DNA of 64,000 bases, taken from assembly GCA_025060505.1 (NCBI GenBank), contig JANXBU010000002.1:124001-188000 (forward strand). The letters run 5' to 3'. Positions 1 through 7,773 of the stretch are shown one piece after another; position 1 is the first letter of the stretch, and each line of letters begins with the position of its first letter. The translations under genes and the position numbers were made by a program. This DNA is from Candidatus Calescibacterium sp. GTDB taxonomy: Bacteria; Calescibacteriota; Calescibacteriia; Calescibacteriales; Calescibacteriaceae. A model generated the notes under the pieces. It saw only the letters and a list, made by a program, of their open reading frames with translations. It did not search any database and was not told the DNA's origin.

Positions 1-1127
1 TCACTCCATACACCACCATTTATAGAAAAAGATACTTTGTTTGTTGTACTATCTCCCTTTATCTTGATTTCAGTAAAGCGAGAGGAGATAACATTGTTTG
101 GAGACCTGAATGCATAAATTGACGGTGATACAGTAAGTCCTATAACTCCCTTATCGTCAAATTCAAGAGCCAATGCCTTTTCATTACCAGCAGAAACCAA
201 ATAGGATTTTTTTATGTCTGCAAGAGGCAAGGTTAAAATAGGAAAAACAATTGGTTTAAAATCAAGCCTTGATAAAAATATTTCAATAACATAGGAAAGT
301 ATACTAAAAAATCTTGAGTCAAAATCAATAACTCCCTGAATACTTTCTTTTTTCTTTTTTATATTCTCTATTACTTTTCTAGGTACATAGTCTAGTTCGT
401 AGTAGAAATCTGGTTTTATTCTATAATCACATCGACCAAACACTGTATAAAGTGTGCTCCTTTTGAGATTCATTTCTCCCGAAATATAGCGAACATCTGG
501 TATCCACGAGATAATATCTACTGTTATAGGTAGCGAGAAAGAGGTTCTGATGAATATATCTCTTCCACCTCCAATGCTTGCAGATATTTCAAGGTCAATT
601 CTTGCCATAATATAGTGGGGGAATTTTTCCGAACAAGGTCTGCCGTCTGGTGTATCTTTTACAGTTTGACCATCTATTACATCAAGGTTGACTAATCTTG
701 CATCAAAGATTATCTTCTCTGGTATTTCTTTGACTCCCTCTTTGAACTCTGGAACTATCTCGTATACATACGATGGGTCGAACTCCACTTTGATTTTTTC
801 TCCACTGTTTCTCAAAAGTGCATCCCTTATAAGTGTTAATGGTAAAACAGCTCTTACAGGATGAGTAAACGTAGGAGGATCTATTTCAACATATCCATAT
901 TGGCAAGTCTCAAGTGGCTCTACACAGAAATGGTAGTAGCTCCCAAAAATACTATAATAGGTATAAGCTTTTATATCTGGATAAAAATTTGTCTGGAAAT
1001 AATTTTTCTCCACAAAGTCATATATACCTTGAAACTGAATTATAAAAGAAGAAGCATAGACTCTCTCAATTAGCAGAGCTAATATGAAAGCCCAAACAAA
1101 GTTTTGTAAAAATCTTAAACAAATCAT
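1..1127 (-). CDS. Exported protein of unknown function, 3' end off the left edge
   Basis: An uninterrupted reading frame runs on the minus strand from an ATG at 1127-1125 to the window edge, giving about 375 visible codons. The N-terminus is a hydrophobic helix (about residues 5-22) ending in RVYASS, a likely signal peptide with cleavage after YA. The rest is rich in aromatic and beta-forming residues with scattered cysteines and looks extracytoplasmic. I recognise no family. A TATAAT -10 candidate lies at 1148-1143, 15 bases before the start, which would give a leader of about 8 bases. The promoter region is shared with the divergent gene at 1273. The reading frame is certain; the function is not. 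Confidence 0.75.
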   Translation of the reverse strand, partial: MICLRFLQNFVWAFILALLIERVYASSFIIQFQGIYDFVEKNYFQTNFYPDIKAYTYYSIFGSYYHFCVEPLETCQYGYVEIDPPTFTHPVRAVLPLTLIRDALLRNSGEKIKVEFDPSYVYEIVPEFKEGVKEIPEKIIFDARLVNLDVIDGQTVKDTPDGRPCSEKFPHYIMARIDLEISASIGGGRDIFIRTSFSLPITVDIISWIPDVRYISGEMNLKRSTLYTVFGRCDYRIKPDFYYELDYVPRKVIENIKKKKESIQGVIDFDSRFFSILSYVIEIFLSRLDFKPIVFPILTLPLADIKKSYLVSAGNEKALALEFDDKGVIGLTVSPSIYAFRSPNNVISSRFTEIKIKGDSTTNKVSFSINGGVWS

Positions 1128-1272
1128 AAATTTGGTAATTTAATTATAATATTTTTAGGTATATTTAGCGATAAAAAAGATTGTAATAAATATAAGATAA
1201 AAATAGAAAAGTAATAGATAAAAATAGATAAACATAAAAAATAAAATTAGACAGAAAAAATTGAGACTATAT

Positions 1273-2058
1273 ATGGATAAATTAGAAAAGAAAGTAAATG
1301 AAAGTCAAACATTTGAAGAAAGATTGAAGATATTTGATGAATTCAGATTAGCGAAAAGCAGAATACTCTCATCAGAAGATTTTGCGGAGGTAGTTCTCAG
1401 AGATAAAAAAACAAAAGAGCTAAAAAGGAGAAAGATAATACTTAAATCTGGATGGAGAAAAATAAAACTGTTTTTTGGTATATCAAGCGAAATACTTGAT
1501 GTAAGAAGAGAGAAAGATGGAGAAAAAATCATATACATATGCAAAGCTCGTGTGTATACTCAATCTGGTATAGCGTCTGAGGCAGTTGGTATATGTTCAT
1601 CTGACGAGCCGGGTAAATCATCAATGAACGAGTATGTTCTCTCTTCAATTGCTCAAACAAGGGCGATAAATAAAGCTATAGCAGATCTTGTTGGTGTAGA
1701 CTTTGAAGATGATCTGATAGAATATGAAAGAGATTATGAAAACTCTTCACTTGATATACAGGATGAAACAAGAGAAGATATAAGAAGAAAAGAAAACAAC
1801 AAAATAGTCTTAGCAGATAAAAATCAAATGATTTCAAAGATCTTTGATATGATTAAAGAAATAGAGGGAAAAATACCAAGGCATCAGATATTTTTGAGAA
1901 TAAAAAAACATCTCAAATTAGATGATAAAGCCCCTCTGAAAATATCAGAGTTAGATGTAAAGCAACTTACAGAGATACTAGAACTTCTGAACTCCATCAA
2001 AGAGAACCAATTTGACAACAGGAAGTTAGAAAGCAATAAAGAAGAAATCATATTCTGA
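1273..2058 (+). CDS. Putative Rad52/ERF-like annealing protein (archaeal-type family)
   Basis: About 261 residues, soluble and highly charged, with no signal peptide. The central part has the motif KSGWRKIKLFFGISSE, then a strand-rich stretch with ASEAVGIC, then SSIAQTRAINKAIADLVGVD. This order (K-S-G-W-R-K, a strand region, then a T-R-A-x-N-x-A-I-x-D-L-V-G helix) resembles uncharacterised proteins common in archaea and some phages, and recalls the Rad52/ERF single-strand annealing fold. That link is from memory of the motif, not from a search. The C-terminal 100 residues are Lys/Glu-rich and probably helical. The frame could open four codons earlier at a TTG (1261); I prefer the ATG. No recombination genes are adjacent. 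Confidence 0.6.
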   Translation: MDKLEKKVNESQTFEERLKIFDEFRLAKSRILSSEDFAEVVLRDKKTKELKRRKIILKSGWRKIKLFFGISSEILDVRREKDGEKIIYICKARVYTQSGIASEAVGICSSDEPGKSSMNEYVLSSIAQTRAINKAIADLVGVDFEDDLIEYERDYENSSLDIQDETREDIRRKENNKIVLADKNQMISKIFDMIKEIEGKIPRHQIFLRIKKHLKLDDKAPLKISELDVKQLTEILELLNSIKENQFDNRKLESNKEEIIF

Positions 2059-2061
2059 CTA

Positions 2062-2116
2062 GAAGGAATTTAAATTAACATAACACACTGGAAGGAATTT
2101 AAATTAACAGAACACA
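2062..2116. repeat. Tandem duplication, period 29, in the intergenic gap
   Basis: The 26-base unit at 2062-2087 recurs at 2091-2116 with one mismatch (T versus G at unit position 20). It starts just after the stop of the preceding gene and ends three bases before the start of the next. The second copy therefore supplies the immediate upstream sequence of the PilO-like gene. No Shine-Dalgarno sequence is present. Confidence 0.9.
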
Positions 2117-2119
2117 TAA

Positions 2120-2641
2120 ATGGAAATCAGAACAATCAGACTCCTGATTATACTCGTATCTCTGATTTTCCTGAGGTTTCTGATATTCCCACCTATAACA
2201 AAATATTTTGAGCTGAAAGAAGAAAAAGAAAAATATATCAAGCTGATTGAAGATCTCAGAGAGCAAAACAAAAATGTGAATTTTTTAGAAGAGGAGTTAA
2301 GGGAAATGAGAAGAAAAGTAGAAAACATTCAGGATTTCGCTCTGCCAGAATTTGAAATTTCTTCAATAGAGAAAAAGTCGGAAAAAACAGAGTGTCTGAG
2401 TGAAAGTTTTTGTCATACAATAAAATCTTATGAGATGAAATTTCCTGCGAATTTTGAGGATGTTGTAATCTTTTTCAAAGATTCAGCTGAATCAAAAAGC
2501 ATTGTTCTTATAAGGAGAATTGAAATATCAAGATCAAAAGAGGCACCGGAAGTAAAGATTTTATTGGAATATGCTGAGAAGATAGAAAAAGGTGGTACGG
2601 ATCAAACAGAAAATTTTGATAAACCTAACACAATTGAATAA
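2120..2641 (+). CDS. PilO/GspM-like inner-membrane protein
   Basis: 173 residues with a typical type IV pilus/type II secretion assembly layout. A single N-terminal membrane helix (about residues 7-25) is followed by a long coiled coil (about 32-75) and a small alpha/beta periplasmic domain (about 100-160) of ferredoxin-like character. PilO and GspM bind PilN/GspL at the inner membrane and couple the cytoplasmic motor to the pseudopilus. No other pilus gene is next to it; a GspL/PilM-N-like gene lies 58 kb away at 60909. The assignment rests on architecture and size, because these families are poorly conserved in sequence. Confidence 0.45.
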   Translation: MEIRTIRLLIILVSLIFLRFLIFPPITKYFELKEEKEKYIKLIEDLREQNKNVNFLEEELREMRRKVENIQDFALPEFEISSIEKKSEKTECLSESFCHTIKSYEMKFPANFEDVVIFFKDSAESKSIVLIRRIEISRSKEAPEVKILLEYAEKIEKGGTDQTENFDKPNTIE

Positions 2642-2653
2642 AAAAGATAATAT

Positions 2654-3157
2654 TTATCTGTAAATAGGTATATTTTTTCCTTCAAGATGTGATGCAACTT
2701 CAATGAACTCCTGTGGAACCTCCAAGGACTTGTTGTCAAAATAATCAAACATAACCTGTATAGACTGAGCCTCAGCGATTACTCTTGAAGAATCTTTTCT
2801 ATTCTTTGCTATAACTACATAATCGAACGGAAAACTTTTTCTCATGAAGAAAGGAATTCTTATTCCAATCTCAAGATCATCATGCAAGAAAAGTTGATTT
2901 TTATAAACACAGGTTATTTCAGCAAGGATGACGGAAAAAACATTAGTGTTAAGGTTTCTTTCAGAAGCGATTTCTCTTAATCTGTTCATGTAATGAACCC
3001 GGGCTGTTTCTAAGAAAGCTATCATAGACACATTGTTTATGTGTCCCATCATATCTGTATCACAGAACCGCATCTGAATTTTCACCCATACAGAGAAATC
3101 TTGCTCCGAGAATTTCAAAATCCTTCTTCCTTCTATTAGGGTTATTCTTTCAGACAT
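2654..3157 (-). CDS. Acyl-CoA thioesterase, 4-hydroxybenzoyl-CoA thioesterase (hotdog) family
   Basis: 167 residues with the single-hotdog signature RFCDTDMMGHINNVSMIAFL near residue 32; the Asp of CDTDMMGHINN is the expected catalytic residue of the YbgC/FadM class. It hydrolyses acyl-CoA thioesters in the cytoplasm; the substrate cannot be read from sequence. It is the last gene of a three-gene operon, starting one base after the stop of the biotin carrier protein. Co-transcription with a biotin-dependent carboxylase suggests a role in acyl-CoA or fatty-acid metabolism. Confidence 0.85.
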   Translation of the reverse strand: MSERITLIEGRRILKFSEQDFSVWVKIQMRFCDTDMMGHINNVSMIAFLETARVHYMNRLREIASERNLNTNVFSVILAEITCVYKNQLFLHDDLEIGIRIPFFMRKSFPFDYVVIAKNRKDSSRVIAEAQSIQVMFDYFDNKSLEVPQEFIEVASHLEGKNIPIYR

Positions 3158-3158
3158 A

Positions 3159-3662
3159 TCAGTTTCCGCTCTTTATTTTGACAAGTTTTTCTCCGGACAT
3201 AACATTCTTACCTTCTGAAATATACAGATCTTCAACTATTCCATCTATTGGTGACTTTATTGTGTTTATCATCTTCATAGATTCAAGATCCAGCAGAGCC
3301 TGGCCTTTCTGAACTTTATCGTTCTTCTTAACGTATACTTTCTTGACGGATCCTGAGAAAGAAGATTTTATAAGAGCAACATCCGGACTTTCATCTTCTC
3401 CCATAGCTTCTGGCGAGACTATTTCAAGATTAAAAATAGAATCATCTATTTCAATAACTCTTTCGTACTTTGACGAAAATATTCTTGAAAGTTTATGCTT
3501 CTTTCCATTTTCATCTTCTATTATTAAACTACCAAAAGGAGTTCTGTAAACCTTGAAAACAGATGTTTTTCCAGCATAGCTTACCTCATAGGTTTGTTCA
3601 TCCTTCTTCATAACAGAACCTTCAATCCTTTTTCCGGATTTGGTTTTAAGTCTCAATCTCAT
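3159..3662 (-). CDS. Biotin carboxyl carrier protein
   Basis: 167 residues. The C-terminal biotinyl/lipoyl domain (about 95-165) carries the attachment motif ESMKM, with the biotinylated Lys between two Met, followed by IKSPIDGIVEDLYISEG, a standard domain ending. The N-terminal 90 residues form a strand-rich region with repeated charged hairpins, like the BCCP-linker region of acyl-CoA carboxylase alpha chains. It is six bases downstream of the biotin carboxylase, so the single-chain alpha subunit of propionyl- or methylcrotonyl-CoA carboxylases is split into two genes here. The carboxyltransferase is not in the window. Confidence 0.9.
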   Translation of the reverse strand: MRLRLKTKSGKRIEGSVMKKDEQTYEVSYAGKTSVFKVYRTPFGSLIIEDENGKKHKLSRIFSSKYERVIEIDDSIFNLEIVSPEAMGEDESPDVALIKSSFSGSVKKVYVKKNDKVQKGQALLDLESMKMINTIKSPIDGIVEDLYISEGKNVMSGEKLVKIKSGN

Positions 3663-3668
3663 AGTTTT

Positions 3669-5183
3669 TTACTTTAATCTAACATCTAATCTACCTGAAA
3701 ATTTCCAAGATGATTTACGCCATACTTTCTGAACTTTACTATCTGTATAGCCGTTCGAAAACTGTTGAGGAGATGAAAATGAAGAAAGATATGCTCCGAG
3801 CAGAAGAAGAGGCTCTGGTAAACTTTCGACAACCTGATTTTTGAAGTCTTCTAGTATTTTCTTCATACTCCAAGTGTCTATATTACCTTCTACGAAATCT
3901 TTATATTTGAGAACGAATTTGAAAAAAGGTATGTTGTTCTTTATTCCGTCGATTTTGAGTTCTTCGAGAGCAACAAGAAGCTTTGTTATAACTTCTTGAC
4001 GATTTTCTCCTTTTGCAAGTAGTTTGAGCAAAAGGGGATCATACTGAGATGGAACAGATATTCCTGAGTAGAGCCATCCATCGCACCTGACACCGGGTAA
4101 TGAAGGTTCTCTGTAGAAATTTACCAATCCACCAGATGGCATAAAATCATTGAAAGGATCCTCTGCGTATATTCTTAGCTCCATAGCATGTCCATGAACT
4201 TTTACTTGCTCCTGATCAAGATCTAGCTTTTCTCCTTGAGCTATTTTTATCTGGCGTTTTACTATATCTACTCCTGTGACAAGCTCTGTAACCGGATGCT
4301 CAACCTGAACACGAGCGTTTATCTCAATAAAATAAAAATTCCAATCTCTATCTACAATGAATTCAACAGTTCCGGCATTGAAATAATTTATTTTTTTCAT
4401 CACATCTACTGCAGCTTTACACATCTTCTGTCTTACGTTTTCTGGGAGGTGAGGAGACGGACTTTCTTCTATAACCTTCTGGTTCCTTCTTTGAAGCGAG
4501 CAGTCTCTTTCAAATAGATGCAGATACTTTCCGTGTTCATCTGCTATAACCTGAACCTCAATATGTTTTGGGTTCTGTATGTATTTTTCAAGATATACTC
4601 GTGGATCTCCGAAAGCTGCTTTTGCTTCTTCCGAAGCTTGCTTGAAAAGATGAACAAATTCATCTTCGGAGAAACATGGACGCATTCCTTTTCCACCACC
4701 ACCACCTGCTGCTTTCAGAAGAACAGGAAATCCGATTTTTCTTGCAGTATTTAGTCCCTCCTCGGGAGAAGATATAACATCGCTTCCGGGAACCGTTGGA
4801 ATTCCAGCCTCCTTTGCTTTCTGCCTTGCTATAGCTTTATCACCAGACATCAGCAGAGATTCTGGAGACGGACCTATGAACTTTATTCCTTTCTCTTCAC
4901 ATGCTTTTGCAAAGTCTTCTCTTTCCGAAAGGAAACCGTATCCTGGGTGAATAGCATCAGACTTTGATTTTTTCGCAACATCAAGTATCTGATCTATATC
5001 AAGATAATTCGAAATTTCATAACTCTCATCAGACATATACCTCCAAGGACCACCTACATCTTGCGGAGTGTAGACTGTAACAACCTTCTTCCCAAGTTCC
5101 CTTGCAGCTCTAATAACCCTTATTGCTATCTCTCCTCTGTTGGCAACGAGTATCTTCTTTATTCCACCTTTTTTTACAGACAT
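3669..5183 (-). CDS. accC: Biotin carboxylase subunit of an acyl-CoA carboxylase
   Basis: 504 residues. It begins with the ANRGEIAIRVIRAARELG motif, continues with the ATP-grasp Gly loop KAAGGGGGKGMR (about residue 160) and has the catalytic region FIEINARVQVEHPVTE (about 290) and HAMELRIYAEDP (about 335). It uses ATP and bicarbonate to carboxylate the biotin on the carrier protein encoded next. The length exceeds the roughly 450 of minimal AccC, with a C-terminal extension of about 50 residues, as in propionyl-CoA carboxylase alpha chains. A TATACT -10 candidate (5198-5193) ends nine bases before the ATG and there is no ribosome site, so the transcript would have almost no leader. Confidence 0.93.
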   Translation of the reverse strand: MSVKKGGIKKILVANRGEIAIRVIRAARELGKKVVTVYTPQDVGGPWRYMSDESYEISNYLDIDQILDVAKKSKSDAIHPGYGFLSEREDFAKACEEKGIKFIGPSPESLLMSGDKAIARQKAKEAGIPTVPGSDVISSPEEGLNTARKIGFPVLLKAAGGGGGKGMRPCFSEDEFVHLFKQASEEAKAAFGDPRVYLEKYIQNPKHIEVQVIADEHGKYLHLFERDCSLQRRNQKVIEESPSPHLPENVRQKMCKAAVDVMKKINYFNAGTVEFIVDRDWNFYFIEINARVQVEHPVTELVTGVDIVKRQIKIAQGEKLDLDQEQVKVHGHAMELRIYAEDPFNDFMPSGGLVNFYREPSLPGVRCDGWLYSGISVPSQYDPLLLKLLAKGENRQEVITKLLVALEELKIDGIKNNIPFFKFVLKYKDFVEGNIDTWSMKKILEDFKNQVVESLPEPLLLLGAYLSSFSSPQQFSNGYTDSKVQKVWRKSSWKFSGRLDVRLK

Positions 5184-5192
5184 AAATTTTCC

Positions 5193-5198
5193 AGTATA
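5193..5198 (-). promoter_or_regulatory. -10 hexamer for the biotin carboxylase operon
   Basis: TATACT on the minus strand, nine bases from the ATG at 5183. A CTGAAC about 16 bases upstream is a weak -35. The predicted start site falls two to three bases before the start codon. Confidence 0.5.
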
Positions 5199-5307
5199 AA
5201 GATTTCGAATGAAAGTTCAGATTTTTCGGTTTTTTTTAATTCTGGGAACAGAAAAAATTTTTTATTACTTTACTTAATCACAAGACAATAGCTGAAAAAT
5301 CCTGAAA

Positions 5308-5321
5308 AATAATACATTATT
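5308..5321. promoter_or_regulatory. Candidate Fur/Zur-type operator upstream of the metal-uptake cluster
   Basis: The inverted repeat AATAAT-AC-ATTATT overlaps a TATTAT -10-like sequence in front of the first gene of the zinc-type cluster. Fur-family operators are A/T-rich inverted repeats overlapping promoters, and a Fur-family regulator is encoded at 33387. The local A/T richness makes chance palindromes likely, so this is only a candidate. Confidence 0.25.
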
Positions 5322-5349
5322 ATTATCCAACTTCACAATAAATCTTTCA

Positions 5350-5622
5350 ATGAAAAAAATTTCAAGTTCGTTGATTTTATCTTTCCTTGTTCTTATCTTG
5401 ACCACCTCTGGTTTATCCCATAATCACAATCATACAGAAGGTGTAGATAATCTTTGTATAGCTTGCAATATAACAAACAATCAGACTATAAAAACAGACG
5501 AACAAAAGTTATTCTCACAACTTTTTACATTTGAAGAAAAATATAAAACAGACGAAAGCAAAACGGAACCAGAAGATTTTTCGGAAATATCAAATAACAA
5601 GCCGAGAGATCCGCCGATTTAA
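5350..5622 (+). CDS. Small exported His/Cys protein of a metal-uptake cluster
   Basis: 90 residues. A signal peptide (about 1-22, ending TTSGLS) leaves a mature N-terminus starting with HNHNH, followed by a CIAC (CxxC) pair and a polar, acidic tail ending in PRDPPI. Three His and two Cys so close together are suited to zinc or copper binding. Small exported proteins with an H-x-H start, CxxC pair and R-x-P-P ending occur near metal transport genes in other bacteria, but I cannot name a family. It is first in a row of four same-strand genes that includes a ZnuA-like binding protein. No Shine-Dalgarno sequence precedes the ATG. Confidence 0.65.
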   Translation: MKKISSSLILSFLVLILTTSGLSHNHNHTEGVDNLCIACNITNNQTIKTDEQKLFSQLFTFEEKYKTDESKTEPEDFSEISNNKPRDPPI

Positions 5623-5695
5623 ACCTCTTAATCTGCTCTTTTTTTTTAACACAATTGTAACACACACAATCTAGAACAAAAACAAAAAAAGCAAA

Positions 5696-5704
5696 AAGGA
5701 GGTG
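5696..5704 (+). promoter_or_regulatory. Strong Shine-Dalgarno for the His-rich outer-membrane protein
   Basis: AAGGAGGTG lies seven bases before the ATG at 5712 and fixes that start. Such a site is rare in this window. Confidence 0.85.
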
Positions 5705-5711
5705 AAAACAA

Positions 5712-6794
5712 ATGTTTTTTGAAATAATAGCAATAAACATTTTAACTCAAGAGAAGGAATTAAAAGAAGAATTTATAAGAGGCAAGGCTCTACTTTTACC
5801 TGACATTTCTTTAGTTGGAGATATAGTAAACCAATCTAGCATAATCCATGAAAAGTTCAGGAACAACTTTATGATAAGAGAGTTTGAACTAGCTGTTCAG
5901 GGCTACATACATCCAAAAATAAGAGTAGATGCTTTCGCATCAGCTCACGCTGAGATCGGTCATCAAGAAGTTCATAATCACGAAGAAGAACATAATCATA
6001 GTCAATCACACTCCTCAGATGGTCATATTCATGGCGGGCTCAACTTTGAAGAAGGATATATTACATTTCTTCAAATAGTAGGTCCTTTGGGTGGAAGACT
6101 TGGAAGGAAATATATTGAGTTTGGTAAATTCAATCCGCTCCATCCGGAACAATGGCTATATGTAGATATTCCTCTTGTTCTTCAAGATAATTTTGGGCGT
6201 GAGAATCTTATAGGTGATGGAGGAAATATATCTTTGCTCTTTCCAGCTGAAACAGTGGTTTTGAAAATAGAAGCTGGTGTATGGAGAAACTTTTCTGGTC
6301 CGTTTGATGATGTTTTTTACAATGGAAGGATTATCTCAGCTTTGCCTGTTGGAGAATTATCAGAAATTGAGTTTGGTCTAAGTTCCGCATCTGGAATTAT
6401 ACAGAAAAAGGAAAAGAGAACTTTCTCAAACATACTCGGTACAGATTTATCATTCAAATACACTGATCCGGGATACAAGATACAGTTTATTGTTGAACCA
6501 ATAGCGAGAATTGAAAAATCTTTTGAATATGCAGGACTTTATACTTCTTTGTTTTACTCAACCAGAAACTTACAAATTGGTCTAAGATTCGACCAGACAC
6601 GGATCAGTGAGAAAATTGGAATAAATCCCACTGTAGCATTTCTACTGACCGAAACAACAAAACTTAGGGTTCAGTATGGTCTTCATATAGGTGAGCATAA
6701 ACATAATGGAGAAGAACATTCAAGTACAGACCACTTTATATTTCTTCAATTCATTTTCGCAATAGGGTCACATGGACATGTTTTACAGTTCTGA
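5712..6794 (+). CDS. His-rich outer-membrane (porin-like) protein, probably for zinc
   Basis: 360 residues with alternating amphipathic strands and aromatic girdles typical of an outer-membrane beta-barrel, ending in a hydrophobic strand HGHVLQF. A predicted loop around residues 78-110 holds more than ten His (for example HNHEEEHNHSQSH and DGHIHGG), and a second His cluster EHKHNGEEHSS lies near residue 335. His-rich loops in outer-membrane proteins beside ZnuA genes are typical of zinc-responsive uptake porins or receptors. The N-terminus MFFEIIAINILTQE is a poor signal peptide although the Shine-Dalgarno sequence supports this start. I see no TonB box or plug domain. Metal specificity is inferred. 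Confidence 0.7.
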   Translation: MFFEIIAINILTQEKELKEEFIRGKALLLPDISLVGDIVNQSSIIHEKFRNNFMIREFELAVQGYIHPKIRVDAFASAHAEIGHQEVHNHEEEHNHSQSHSSDGHIHGGLNFEEGYITFLQIVGPLGGRLGRKYIEFGKFNPLHPEQWLYVDIPLVLQDNFGRENLIGDGGNISLLFPAETVVLKIEAGVWRNFSGPFDDVFYNGRIISALPVGELSEIEFGLSSASGIIQKKEKRTFSNILGTDLSFKYTDPGYKIQFIVEPIARIEKSFEYAGLYTSLFYSTRNLQIGLRFDQTRISEKIGINPTVAFLLTETTKLRVQYGLHIGEHKHNGEEHSSTDHFIFLQFIFAIGSHGHVLQF

Positions 6795-6795
6795 A

Positions 6796-6802
6796 AAGGA
6801 GG
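6796..6802 (+). promoter_or_regulatory. Shine-Dalgarno for the metal-binding protein gene
   Basis: AAGGAGG ends eight bases before the ATG at 6811. It favours that start over an in-frame ATG at 6772, which lies inside the preceding gene. Confidence 0.8.
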
Positions 6803-6810
6803 ATGGAGTT

Positions 6811-7770
6811 ATGAACACAAATAAAATAAAATTCATAATTAAATTCATAATGAGATTCATAAGAGAACATGCTTTTTTGATCATCTCATTAAGTTCTCTC
6901 ATAATTTCTTCAAGATCATATGCAAGAGAAATAAACGTAGTAGCTCCGATATGTTCATTTGGCTCAATCGCAAAGTCAATACTCGGTCAGAATGCAAAAG
7001 TTCAAATACTCGCTGATGGCAGGTTTGATCTGCACAGGGTTGAACCAAGACCATCTTTTCTCGCGTATCTTGCCAAAGCAGACTATGTTTTACCAGTTGG
7101 GATGAGATTAGATACTTGGTTCATATCTCTAATAGATGCTTCAAGAAACTCAAGAATATATCCGGGTTCACCTGGATTTATTGTTCTATATGACAAGGTC
7201 AAAATACTTGAGATACCTGCATTTAAACCGGGGGAAGCAAGAGCTGGAGATATTCATCCGGAAGGGAATCCACACTACTGGTTATCACCAGATAATGCTC
7301 TTATAATAGCTGAAACAATAGCGAAAACTATCTCTGCGCAAATTCCAGAAAGTGAACACATCTACCAGAATTATTTGAAATTTAAAGCAGATATAGAGAA
7401 TCTTAAGACAGAACTCAAACAGATTTTTTCTCAGTTCCGTGGATCAGAAGCTATAGCTTATCACAATTCTTGGAGATACCTTGAGGATTTTTTAGGTTTT
7501 GAAGTCAAAGAGTTCTTGGAACCTGCACCTGGGATTCCTCCTACTCCATCACAGATTGAGAAAGTCATAAATCTGATAAAACAAAGAAATATAAAGATAA
7601 TAATATATGAGCCATTCCAGCCCACCTCGCCTGTGGAATCTGTTTCAAGAAGAACAGGAACCAAAGCAGTTGAGCTATATCAGGATTGTGTTCCGAAATT
7701 AGATTATGCAAAGGACTATTTTTCTCTTCTAAGATATAATACTAAAAAGCTCATAGAGAGTCTGAAATAG
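6811..7770 (+). CDS. znuA: ABC transporter metal-binding protein, ZnuA-like
   Basis: 320 residues of the cluster A-I (zinc/manganese) solute-binding family. A long N-terminal signal peptide ends SRSYA near residue 38. Metal ligands expected for the family are in place: His75 in DLHRVEPRPS, His155 in GNPHYWLSP, His218 in AYHNSWRYL and Glu267 in IIYEPFQP. The His-rich loop seen in many ZnuA proteins is missing; the His-rich segments are in the neighbouring outer-membrane protein instead. The N-terminus has three near-identical blocks (IKFI, IKFI, MRFI) coded by a 12-base repeat at about 6824-6862. It is three bases upstream of the permease gene. Confidence 0.85.
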   Translation: MNTNKIKFIIKFIMRFIREHAFLIISLSSLIISSRSYAREINVVAPICSFGSIAKSILGQNAKVQILADGRFDLHRVEPRPSFLAYLAKADYVLPVGMRLDTWFISLIDASRNSRIYPGSPGFIVLYDKVKILEIPAFKPGEARAGDIHPEGNPHYWLSPDNALIIAETIAKTISAQIPESEHIYQNYLKFKADIENLKTELKQIFSQFRGSEAIAYHNSWRYLEDFLGFEVKEFLEPAPGIPPTPSQIEKVINLIKQRNIKIIIYEPFQPTSPVESVSRRTGTKAVELYQDCVPKLDYAKDYFSLLRYNTKKLIESLK

Positions 7771-7773
7771 TTT

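Noticed and set aside
861..1073. A 70-codon plus-strand frame
   Set aside because: It lies wholly inside the minus-strand exported-protein frame that continues through the left edge, and it has no promoter or family resemblance.
4236..4754. Two plus-strand frames of 93 and 78 codons
   Set aside because: They are antisense to the conserved biotin carboxylase coding region and have abnormal composition for proteins.
5610..5660. T-run after the small His/Cys gene as a terminator
   Set aside because: A nine-T run is present at about 5641 but no convincing G/C stem precedes it.
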